DNA of 64,000 nucleotides, taken from NCBI GenBank assembly GCA_020086605.1, contig JACBWW010000020.1, positions 12,460,898-12,524,897 on the forward strand, read 5' to 3'. The position numbers were made by a program, and so were the translations under genes. The first letter of the stretch is position 1, and each line of letters starts with the position of its first letter. The notes under the pieces were generated by a model. That model saw only the letters and a list, made by a program, of their open reading frames with translations. It made no database searches and was not told the DNA's origin. Of this stretch, positions 1 through 11,400 are shown in pieces. The DNA comes from Lanius collurio. Taxonomy: Eukaryota > Chordata > Aves > Passeriformes > Laniidae.

Positions 1-3000
1 AGTGCAGAAGGCTCTCCCCCTGTAGAGATTCTGCCTTCAGCCTGCGGTGTCGCTGAAGTTGCTGCTGTTGGCATTTGCATGCAGATGCCTTTGCGTTTCC
101 ATGTTTGCCACAAATCACAGGCAAGGGACACAAGGGCACCTATGCACCCAAGCAGCAGTCCAGGAGCATTTGCAGGCTTGGGAAAGGATTGCAGGTCAAC
201 CTAGCTGTTCTTGTTTTGTTTAAGAACATCTACATATAAGGGTGCTGTGTTCCCAAGGGGTAATGTGAGGTTAGTTAATTAGGATGTGTTATGAGATAAA
301 ATTTCTCCTTCAGAGTCCTCAGAGTATGTACTATTTATTTACTGGTTGGTTTATTTATGGATTGGGAGATTTCATGCACACTGTGGAAGTCAGTAAGGTA
401 TCAAAAGATATGGGCTTTCAATATGTGCCAAATGGTAGAACTTAATTTAAAATCTGCTGAGATTAGCAGATCTTTCAATTAACTTCACCAGCTTTTGGAT
501 CTGATTCCAAAATTTGTTTTGTGAAAGCATGCTGCATCCAGAGTAGAACTGTCAGAAACCAATATTTGTTTCAAATTGGGAAGACAATCATGTGAATAAT
601 GAAAATTTGAATCTTGATGTTTGGATATAGGAACCACTTTTCCCCTCTGTTATATCAGTTTAGTATTGATGTTTCCCCTAAATACTGTATTTTAACATGG
701 TTCTTGACTCCTCTGATTTTATTGTCAACTCTTTTTTTTTATCAATTGTTTGGGTGTTACTGTTAAACCAATAGGTGGCACTGGTTTAGCATATTAGCAG
801 TCATGCAGGGTATTCTATAAAATGACACTGAGAAGTCTGGCCACTACAATTTTTTAAACATTCTAATCTTAAAAAATACTTGTTGCATATGTTTACTTAC
901 TGTATATGTGTTTTTTTACATTTGACATCTTACTGAACTGACAACATGGAACGTTTCAGAGAAAACTATGCCTCTTTTTAAATCAGGTTCCCGTTCGATT
1001 TGGGCTAAAAAAAAGAGGTAATTGCTGCAACTATAAGTTCTAGGCTTATAATTATGCCCTACATTATGAATACTGCCTAGTTAGGTCATTTATTTTGAAA
1101 GTGTGTTTGTTTAAGTGTTTTGGTGTAGATCACAAATTTGTAGTCACATCCTGTCATTTTTTCCCACTTGAGAGACACATTTCAGAATTACTTACCATCT
1201 TAATGTTATTTTTCAGTATTTATTCTGACTTTCATGACAAGCAGACATTCCTTTGGGCTGAAATGCTTAGTCCAGTCTTGTATTTATGTTTTTGTAAGAA
1301 CTGAGAAGGTTGAGTCATGTAGACTTTGTGCACATCTTGTGAGAGAGCTCCAACCACCAGATGGAGTGAGGAGACGAAGCTGTGTTATATCACAGTAATG
1401 TTGCAGTGTTTTGCTAATCAGAATTTAATTGGATGCTTAGTAAGTTGTGGAGTTTAGTTGAATTAATAAATGGTCTTCAGTCTGTCCTGTTTTTCATTTG
1501 CCTTCCAGAGACAGTAGAGACCTGAAGGTTGACATTGTTGTTTGGGGAAGGGATACTGGGAGAATTGACCCAGGCCAGCCTGTTCCCATTCCCAGTCTAC
1601 CTGATCTTGGGAAGCTTTGGATGCCTATTCTAATGATCTCTCCTCACAGAAGCTCCAAGGGGAAAAAATGACAACAGTGTCCATGGAGTTAATTTTCTAG
1701 GATGGTAAGGGTACCAGGGAACTTGAGGGTTTTTTTCCCCCTCTCTTATCTGCTGCATGATTCAAGCTCAATTATTGCTTGCAAAATGCTCTGAATCTGA
1801 GATGAAAGGCACTACAGAAATGCAAATTAGTTATTATTATGGTATTATTTTCAGAGACAAGTTTTCCATAATATTTAGGAACATGTTACCTTCTGGTATT
1901 TGAAGTTTCTAGTAGCATGGGTAATACACAATGCTCTTGTGCATTATCAGTAAAAGGGTAGTTTAGAAGGAATAATTCAGTTGAAGTCATATGAGTCAAG
2001 AACATACTAGCATTAAGAGGCTTGACAGCCACTTCTTACTTGGCACTGCTGCTGAATAATTTTTAACCTTAGATAATTAAAGTGTAGAAATTCTCACTGC
2101 AGTTACTAGACAATGGTTATAAAATACCCACATTTTTTTTTTAAGTATTGCACTGGTTTAAAAAAATCCTATGGCAAGAATCTGTCCTACCCTTCTATCA
2201 AGTATAAGCGCTTAAAAACTTAGAGAAAGCAAATAGCTGGATATCTCAGTGAACATGCATTCAGGACTGGAGCAGAAGTTCAGTGCTCATCCAGGGCTTC
2301 ATAGTTGCACAAGAGAGTCCACCATTCGTGTTTATACATGTAACAGTGTGAAATGTGCAGGAGACTATGGCAGCAGAGAGGTGAGCTGAAAGCCATGAGG
2401 TGAAGACCTCCAGCAAGTGTCTGTCCTGACCACTGCAAAGCACGAGAACACCAGGAATGCAGGGGATGAGAAAGAGATTGCATCTTCCGTGCCTACGAGG
2501 AGCTGCTCTTTCTTGGGTGACTGCCTGGAGATGAAACCTGTAGACAGCACTGCGACCCCATTTGACAGTCATTTCTGTGGTGCCTTAAACAGCTGCAAGA
2601 GCAGCTTTTTTCTTTTTTTTTTTCCTTATTTTTCTGCCTGGGTTCTTCCAGGTTCACCTGCCTGCCTCAACTTGTTATGTCAGTCAGCAATTTTCCTGCT
2701 GGCTCTCTCAAGCTGAGTATTGCAATATTCCTCTGTCAGTCAAAAAGTGGCAGGGCAGGCACCCTCCCTGCTTAGGATTTTCCTCTGCCTGAGGGCCTCA
2801 GCTTGCATCATGCATAGATATGGTTACTCACAGGTAACTTTTCCATGAGCAGATTGTCAACTTGAATGTGCTGTTCCTTTGATAGTGATCAAGGGATCAC
2901 TGTCCCCACATTGGCACCTCCTTTGCAACACAGGATAAGAGAATGGAGTTGAGTGATCTCCTTGTTCAGCTGCATTGAGCCTTGACTGAGTCGGTGTGTG

Positions 3001-4812
3001 ACTGCAGCCTACATACATGAAAACAGCCATTCATATCACTGTGGCTATACTCAGACCTCCAGTACACCACCAGCAAGAAGATAAACTATTGGTCTTAGGA
3101 CAGAATAACTTCTGCTTGGGAATGGGCAATTTCCATCAGGCTTACATGTTAACTCTTCCTGTTCACTTGCATATACATTTGAAATTTTCTTCAACAGGGC
3201 TGTGTTCCATCACTTCTTTTATCCCAGAGATTAATGTTTGGCAACTCTTTGTAAATACACATCATCTGTTTACTAACACAACAATGAAAAATGTACTTGC
3301 TCTATTAAAATAAAATAAGTGACTTTGATAGCAGAACAGCTTGTGTTTGAAGGTCAGACTTTGGCATGGGAATAGTTCACGCTGAGAAGCAGCACCTTGG
3401 CGTGTTCTAATGAAAACTGGCAGTGATTTGTCTGAGCTACAAGCCTTCAGAAATCACACTGCACACAAACAGTTGTGTTTATTGGACAGAAGAAAGGATG
3501 TAGATGAATATGTGACTAATTCAGTTCAGTCCTCAGGATTACCCTGGAGAGCACGAGGAGAAGGAGGCTGTGCAGGGCAGTGTGGTTGTGGAATGGCTTA
3601 GGAAGCCTCCATCTGCATGAGGTGGCTCTTGTATGGAAGATGTGCACTCAGCAAGTCACTGTCTTGTGTAAGACTTGGGGTTTGGGTTCATTTAAATACT
3701 GGAGACAAGCTTAGGGTTGGGGTTTTTTTAAGTTTTCTCTTATGTTTTTTGAGGTGTAATTCATTCGCACAGTTTATTGTGAACTATTATTTGTATTTCT
3801 GAGTATCAGAATCAGCATCAAGAGGTGTAGAAAGCTCATCTCACAACGACTGTCTCATTTTGTCTGCTAAAAGAATGTAATTTAGTTAATTTGTTCATCT
3901 GCAGCAGCAGCCTGGAAGGTGGAATTTGCCTGTGTGACATTTTTGTTGTTAGGAACTGCCAGCTTCACAGGTTTGCTGTCACTTTAAATCAAGTTAGATT
4001 ATATTTAATTAAACCAGCTTAACTGCTGTCCATACTAATTACCATAGTTCATCTTAACTATATACACTTCTGTTTCCTTAAAGTTTCAAAACTTATTTCA
4101 TATACAGGAATTCTTAAAATTAATTAATTAATAGAGGCACCAGACTCAAATTCCAATTAGATAAACACATTCCATTAGATATGGAGGTAGGAATAAAAAT
4201 ACAGAATAGGTATACCGAGTGTCTTATCCAGACCACAGTTCTAGTTGAAGGAATGTTTTATCTATCTCATTTTTAAGATATTACAAATGTAGAACTACTC
4301 ATGCAGTGTGTTGTTTCATTTTCTGAACAAGGCTATACATGTTATGCTGCAGGGAACAGCACCATGTTCTAAAACTAGAGCCAGCAGGGTTCTGCAGTAT
4401 AAATCCTATGGGCATAAAAAGAAAGTAGCAGAACATGGTTTTATCTGTTGTAAACCTCAGGCAAAATATTTCCCATTTGTCATTTAATCATGTTTACTCT
4501 TAAATTCCTCTTTTTTCCAATACTTCCTTTTTTTGTTATTGTTCCTGCAACTTAGACTTCTTTAGATCCCTAGTAAGACTGTTTTGTCTGCTGTCATGTT
4601 TAAGTAACTGCAAACAATAACTGTGTATTGTTCCTTCCTTCATAACCAAGCTGTAGTCATGATTGATTTTCATTTAAAAAGGCAACTATCATTTTGTTTT
4701 ATCTCAGTAACTGACCAGGAAGTTGGTTTTCAACAGAATTTATTCTACTTGATCATGAAGATATGATGCTCTGCATTTTCATAAACTTGCATGTCAAAAT
4801 TTAAAGTAATAA

Positions 4813-5447
4813 TGCTGGGGGTGGCCCGGCCGGTGCTGGCTGGGGTCTGAGGCTCAGACCCAAGAAGCTGTGGCCGACCCACAGAGGTGATCCCGTGAGG
4901 AACCGTCTGGAGAGGTGATCCCGTGAGGAACCGTCTCCCAGGGGGTCGTGGCTTCTCTCAGCCCTCGGCCAGGGGTGCCTGCAGAGATGCCTGGCTCAGC
5001 AGCCATCAGCTCTTAGTGATTCAGGGAGTGATTTCAGCTCTGCTCTGCAAGGCAAACCCCCCTGGCCAGGCCCGGATAGAGAGAGGAGAGGACTCTCTGG
5101 TGGTTCCGCAGAAGCAGCTTTATTCTTCCATCTTCCGCAAAGGGGTGACCAGAGACGGATCCTCTGCTGACTCGGGGCAGAGGGGTCTCTTTTATGGGGG
5201 TACAGAGGTGGGTGTGAGAGGGTGAGAAACCAATGGGTATTAGGGTATTTTACATAGAGTTTCCTAGAGGATCATGGGTCTGTCTTCTCTCGCCGTAACC
5301 AAAAAGATTCTCTCCTTCCCCAAGAGGGGCCTCTCCAGGCCTCTCTGCCAGGGCAGGGGCTTGTCAGACCCCACGTCTGGAGATTGTGCAGTTTCCTTTA
5401 TCTAAACAAGGGCTTCCTGCCAGCACAGGGGCTTGTCAGACCCTACA
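4813..5447 (-). mobile_element. Solo LTR of an endogenous retrovirus, minus orientation
   Basis: A GC-rich island of about 635 bp in AT-rich intron. It can be bounded by TG at 4813 and CA at 5447. Read on the minus strand it starts TGTAGGGTCTGACA, has a TATA-like ATAAAAG (about 5188-5194) and, about 70 bp further, AATAAAGCT (5116-5124), as expected for U3-R-U5. No gag, pol or env sequence lies beside it, so it is a solo LTR left by recombination between two LTRs. I could not identify a clean target-site duplication, and the family is not assigned. The exact ends are uncertain by some bases. Confidence 0.7.
4884..4936. repeat. 28-bp-period tandem duplication inside the LTR
   Basis: A 25-base unit starting GAGGTGATCCCGTGAGGAAC occurs at 4884-4908 and again, identical, at 4912-4936. 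A second, looser pair in the same LTR, ending AGGGGCTTGTCAGACCC, lies around 5350-5376 and 5420-5444. Confidence 0.9.
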
Positions 5448-6284
5448 AAAATTAACCTGTGCTAAGGCAAAGAAAATAGAATATATAGTCTTCTATCACT
5501 GACCTAAGGGTCACAGTTACTGTGTATTTTAAAAAAATGAAGTATTTCAAAGAAAGCAAATTACACAGTTACCTTGTATCACAAGGTACAGCAACACCAT
5601 TGCTTAGGAGCCAAAATAATATTGCTGTGTTGGCGCCATGGAACCCTCTGACTAATTAGCCTTGTTAGCTGTGTACTACATTCTGCAAGAAAAGGATGGC
5701 TTAGACACCAAAGCATGAGAGAAAATTAATGACTGTGGATCCTAAGGAGGGAGAAACTCATCCATCCCTTTTATGTTCTGACACAGGCAGCTCTGAGCTG
5801 AGAGTGCAGGTTTTTTCACTCAATTCCTAAATATTTGTAGGATATGTCTATATTCATCCAGATATGCAAGTGAAGTAAATCTCTTGATCATCACTGTCTA
5901 ATACACTTTGATTCACATCGTAGTGGGGTCTTAGTGTGCATGAATTGGATTCCTTTTCGATGAAAAACTGGAAGATAACTCCAGGTGCTCACCAAATGCA
6001 TTCCAAATGTTTGTGAGGGTTGAGCTCAATTTAAAGTAAAATGCCCTGAAAAACATATGGCATGAGCATTGGGTCCTTGGCACCAGCTATTTTACTCTAC
6101 AGCTTTGCTCACACTAGCCCAGACAGGTGCAAAATTCCTCCCAGGTAGTGTACAAGCAGCCTGGATAACTAAGCCAGACCTGCAAGTTCTGAGAGCCAAG
6201 ATCACTGCAGGTTGCAAGGGGTACTCACGTCAGGTCACTTGGGCTATCCTCCCTCCTGAAGTGCTGTCAACAGAAACTTGGTCA

Positions 6285-6700
6285 ACCATGAGCTTGTCCA
6301 GTCTTGAAGTGCTCCAAGGACAGAGGAGCTTCTTCTGGTGTCCAACCTGAACTTCCAAGCTGTAATATGTTATCATTGTCTTTGTTGTACTCTCTGGAAC
6401 GAAGAGCTTGTATCCATCATTTTTGTAAATGCCTTAGGAGTAGTTGTAGGCTGCAGTTGGGTCCCTCTTACACTCTTTGCTGGACTAAACATGCCCAGGT
6501 CCCTCTATCTCTCTGTGTATGCCATGTGCTTTTGGCCTCTATCTCCGTAGCCTCTCCAGTTTCCTCCCCGTCCTCCTGATTTGGGGTTCCCAGAGCTGAG
6601 CACAGCACTCCTGGCACAGCCTCTTTAGCGCCAGGGAGAGGAGCGTGATAACTGCGTGAGAGAAAGTGAGGCTGCACTCATCCCAACATAGCCCAGAGCG
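6285..6700 (-). mobile_element. CR1 LINE fragment
   Basis: The + strand reads like the complement of a CR1 3' region. Recognisable blocks are CCAAGCTGTAATATGTTATC, the GAGCTTGTATCCATCATTTT block followed by TAGTTGTAGGCTGCAGTTGG, and the GTTCCCAGAGCTGAGCACAG block. It is degraded and has lost the terminal 3' repeats. Boundaries are approximate. Short reading frames on both strands here are remnants or chance. Confidence 0.8.
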
Positions 6701-8370
6701 GGGTCTCTGTCTGACAGCGTTCAGATTGGAGATATAAAAACTCTGCACTTCACATTTACGGTCTCGCCTCACGTGGTGCGTGGACAGTCAGATGGAAAGG
6801 ACTTTAATGCTTCTTGGACCATTGACAGAACACGTAAGCATAGCTAGTGTGTTTTAAAATGTTAAAGCATAAATACATACTATTATATTATTGCACTTAG
6901 AGAGGATGTTTTCTGAAAGCTACTATGTCTCTGGCTTTTTTCCACATCAAAAGTTTGTGAAGGAAAAATTGTGGTGATTCAGATAAATTGAATTAAACCT
7001 GACTGTACTTCTGAGCCTTTTGGTATAGACTTTTTTACTTTGATGAAGATTTTATGAGAAATAATTCTCTGGATGTTTCTGGATTGCTTTCTGTTCATGA
7101 AAATAAGTGATACTTATACTACACTTTTGTGTAATATTTCAAATATATACTTAAATAGTAAGAAGGGTATTATTATTTTGGAGTAATAAATTACAGATTT
7201 CACACTTTCCTAGATTTTTTAAAACAAAAATATTATAAATCTGTGAGTATGATTCTATGAACAGACATCTGAATCAGATTTATCAGCTGTGGCTCTGATT
7301 GTGGCTCTAAAGCATTGTTGGATTTGCATATATTTCTCTTTATTTGCAACAATATGGCATTTGCAATCTATTGTTTTGTTTCAGTGCAGTTACACAAATA
7401 TTATGTGCCCTGCAGTAGATGCTCTCCATCATTCATAAGTTAACACTTCATTTTTCATCATATGGCACTCAGAGCTAGTGGTTTACAACAGTTCTATTTT
7501 TGAAAATAACTTAGCAACAGTGCTATCTCTGTGTGGTCTTAATAACTCAGTTATGATATAGCAAAATCCATCACATGTCATAGTCTTGTGAAATAGAATT
7601 TATTATCTACAAAAGATTTCACTACTAACCAAATTTGCTTCATATTTGACCATGTGTGCAAGTGGTATGTTTTATATTAATGTGTTCAGATTAACTTGGA
7701 CATGCTGAACTTAATAATACTTTTGTTTTCATTGACATATCGTACCTCATTATAAAAATATGTCCTTTTGCATGGTAAGAATAACATGATATCAGCACTG
7801 AGCATTTAGTATTATAGGAGGAATCACTTGAGAATAAGATAAATAATGCTATTAATGATAAATAATGCTTTTAAGATATTATTAGATAAAAGATGGTGAA
7901 GAAAGTGATAACATTTGACACAATGCTATTAGTTCATGTTGTTGATTTATTTCTAAGTATTGAGATCTCTTTAATCTTTGGTATATCTCTTTGTTCCATG
8001 GTGTTTCTCATTTGTAATATTCAGCTTTCTGGAAACAAAGTAAACGTCAAAAGAATAAAGGAATTCTGACTACTGAATTACAAAATTAATTCAGCTGTGC
8101 TAAATTGTAATATGCTGCAACATTAAGATGGGTATGAAGCATAATTTTGCCACATGCAAACATATTTACGTGATTTTACATGTATTGTTACACAGGCAAA
8201 CACTTCCATGTATTTGTACAACATACAGTTTGGGAACTAGATCCCAGAACCTGAGTTTCATTAGTGCTCTGTGTGTGTTGGGGACTCATTTTTAGTGAAA
8301 AAATCTGTATCCCTGAATAAAAGAAGGGTTTATATAAATATTGTTAATAGCATCTTTTTCCACAACACAG

Positions 8371-8459
8371 ATACAATAGCAGAAAGGAGGGCCCTGAGAG
8401 AACATGTGTATCCTAAGCTGAGAGAATTCTGCAGAGAAAACTATGGCTTGGAATTTCAG
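8371..8459 (+). CDS. NWD2: NWD2 coding exon 2 (first in window)
   Basis: An 89-nt exon. It follows a good acceptor (pyrimidine-rich stretch then ACAG at 8367-8370) and is followed by donor GTAGGT at 8460. It opens with two bases of a split Asp codon whose first base must come from the upstream exon, then encodes TIAERRALREHVYPKLREF and on to GLEFQ. The ERxxLxxxVxPxLRxxC pattern is typical of DUF4062, the N-terminal domain shared by NWD1, NWD2 and related STAND proteins. An open frame runs back to 8271, but those upstream residues are intronic: they do not resemble the family and the acceptor at 8370 separates them. Confidence 0.95.
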
Positions 8460-11400
8460 GTAGGTTGTGTTGTGTTGAATCTTGCATTACTTTATCTTGA
8501 AATTAATTCTATTTAGAACAAATAACATTTTTAAATATCATTAGTAAAATAGAAAATTACTAAAACTTTGTTTCACAGCATCACCCACAGAACTGTTAGG
8601 GTTGGAAGGGACCACTGGAGGTCATCTAGTCCATTCCCCCTGCTAAAGCAGGTTCACCTGGAGCAGGTTGCACAGGATTGCATCCAAATGGGTTTTGAAT
8701 ATCTCCAGAGGACTCCATACTGTCTCTGGCCAATATTTTCTGGTGCACTGTCACCTTCACAGTAAAGAAGTTCTTCCTCATATTTAGGTGGAACTTGCTG
8801 TGCTTCACTTTCTGCCCATTACCTCTTGTCCTGTTGCTTGGCAGCACCAAGAAGAGCCTGGCCCCTTCCTCTTGACACCCACCTTTACGTTATTTGTATG
8901 CTGGGATAAAATCCCCTCTCATTTGTGTCTTCTCCAGGCTAAACAGGCCTAGCTCTCTTAGCCTTTGATGTACTTTCATTACTTTACAAGCAGATTTAAG
9001 GTAGATTCTGAATGTATGGAAAAGCACCACCTCTATTTTAGATATTCAAAGTACATAAGAAGAAATTATGTTACATCTAATATACTGTGTTGTGCTTCTA
9101 GAAACCATACTCAATTTCCCCTGTAATGTGGAAAGTAATTTAACCAGGTGAATACCAAAACTGATTACCAAAATGAATTGAACATGGAACGTATTTATTG
9201 TGATTATATGCTATGGAATTTGCTTCCTTTAATGTCAACTGTAACATTCCTAATGCTTCAGTAAGTTCATGTTTTCTTTTGTGTTATGAGAGACATAGAC
9301 CCATACACATCCTTGGCAAGAGCCAATTGGTAGTAAAGACAGTTGTATTTGATTTAAAACATTTGTGTTTGGCATCACTGTTTAAGTCACTGGTACTTGA
9401 AGTCAGGTATATCCTAATTCACAGACCCTTATATGTCAGCAGGCCTGGAAGAGACCGTTTCTCTGCTAAGAGAAACTAATACAGCTTGTGATATTGTAAA
9501 AATGTTGTTTTCCAAAAATTCTGGCTCCGCATCCACAAGCTTTCCTTGCATACTTATTGACCCCAAAAACTCATCTCTCCAGAGTGTAGCTTAGTTGGAA
9601 ACAGCTAATGCCTTTTATGCAACATCCTGTTCCTCACAGTGTGTTATTGTTGATGCACATGCAGCTGGTTTTTAATCAAAATAACAAGTTCTTAAATTAG
9701 GATATTTGGTTTTAATTCCCTGAGTCACAGTGGAGTTGCTGAATCTGCATGGTGGTAAATTCCAGTGATTTTTGATTATGGCTATGAAAGAATTTCATCT
9801 GAAGGTCCTAGCTCATCAGCTGATTGGGAAGTCCCAGCTGCAGTGGTACATGAAAGGAATAGCAAAAGACATTTAAATAATATTTTTCTTGTATTGCTAC
9901 CATGCGATATTCATGGAAAATATCAACCCCTTATTTCTGTCATCTTTGAGGAGACATCTTGGTGAGGGAAATGTCTCTTCCAAGTAGATCATAATCCACT
10001 GAATTCTTTGTGAGAGGAAACATTTCTTTCTTCAAACAGATTGTAATGCAGTCTCCAGGGAAGGAATAATTAAGTTTTACTCTAGTTGATATTCAGGGAA
10101 GCAAATTATTTTATTATATAGTTTCAACACCAGGAGCATCTTCAAGTGATATGAGGTCTGAGAGATGGCTCTACTGACACAGTTCAGAAAAGTACTAGAA
10201 AGCTATCACATTTTTATGGAAGCAAAGTAGGGAAATGTACAAAAACAACCAAGGAAAAGTAGGAAAACCTTTTGAAAGACACTCTGAGGTAGGCTTTAGC
10301 AAAACATTTTTTTTTTCTATTCCATATACTAAATTTCTTAGGTTAGTAGGCAAAATCAAGACTACAGTTTTTAGTGCAGTGGTATGAATAAAGTAAAGGG
10401 ATAAATTAATATATCTGTGTACAGAGCAGAACACGTAACTTTTCATCCTGATATGTAACCTTCTACTGAACAAACAAGAACTACTTTGCATGTGACTACT
10501 ACAAATGCACTATTCAGGACACCCTCTACCTAATAAATCATGACCCAAATGAAATGCATTTGAGTACATGCATTAATTACTCCAACTTTCACTGAGTCAC
10601 CGTGCTGCACTCAAAATTGTTTCAGTTGTTGCAAAGCATGAGATCTGTCAGGTGTCATCAGTTCGGTGGGAGCTGTTACTGAACATAATCACTACATGAG
10701 GGGAAGCAGAACTGACTATATTCAATCACACTATGAATTTGTGTGCTTGATGGACTTCTTTTTCATGGTATCAGAAAGAATATCAGAAAAAGACGTGTAT
10801 TGGCAAAGACAGAAAGCAAGTAAGCTGGGGAAAAGACTTCCAGAGTGCAGGGTGGTTTGACCTGAAATATAGTACTTCTACAGGGGAGGATGGAGAGGTT
10901 AAAGTAAATAGTTGTGGTGGGAAATTTTGGAAGATAACTAAACATAGTTAATTAGCAGCGTACACTTTTCTTCTTCAGAACAACGAACCATTTTAAATAA
11001 TTTTCAGTGGGCTATATATGCTAAAAGGAAATTGGAATTTTGTTTGAATGAAATTTTTAGTTCTTTCCTTAAGCTCTTGGAAGTGATAAAAATAAAATAA
11101 TTCTATCTCCTAAGAAAAATCTGTGAAACAGTAAGATTGGTAGGACAAAAGCTAAAGTAGGCGAAAGGAAACACTGAATTATGAATGAAAAGTCTCTTGT
11201 TTGGTGACTAGTGTGGAACTGAACTAGACCAGTGACAGCCCACTGTGTGTAAGGAGCTCTTGCAGAGGGCACTAGTTGTCGTATGACCTTGGAAGCTTTA
11301 CTGAAGGTTTGAGTGGGTGTTTGTCACACATTTTTCCAAGTATAAGTAAAAATATGATTCAAAATCAGATGTAGTTGTCTCCTTGTTCCATTTCTTGATT

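Larger units (their letters stand above)
1..8370 (+). other. NWD2: NWD2 intron 1, 3' portion
   Basis: This is the sequence before the first in-window exon. I looked for the missing first coding exon (expected to end just before the split Asp, in a FISANPE-like stretch) and found none in any frame, so the exon lies outside. The region is AT-rich. It contains the LTR at 4813-5447 and the CR1 fragment near 6285-6700, plus short T/A tracts and an AATT repeat near 4118. Nothing else in 1-4800, 5450-6280 or 6700-8360 looks coding or structured. Confidence 0.75.

Noticed and set aside
4923..5225. 100-codon + strand frame
   Set aside because: Lies entirely within the LTR on the strand opposite to its transcription; no retroviral protein similarity.
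7236..7262. GTATGATTCTATGAACAG, resembling the end of a CR1 tail
   Set aside because: The expected preceding blocks (TTGGACTAGATGATC- and CCTTCCAACCC-like) are absent; probably chance.
8271..8370. In-frame N-terminal extension upstream of exon 2 beginning at an ATG
   Set aside because: The residues do not match the family and a good splice acceptor ends at 8370; the known family sequence requires an upstream exon.
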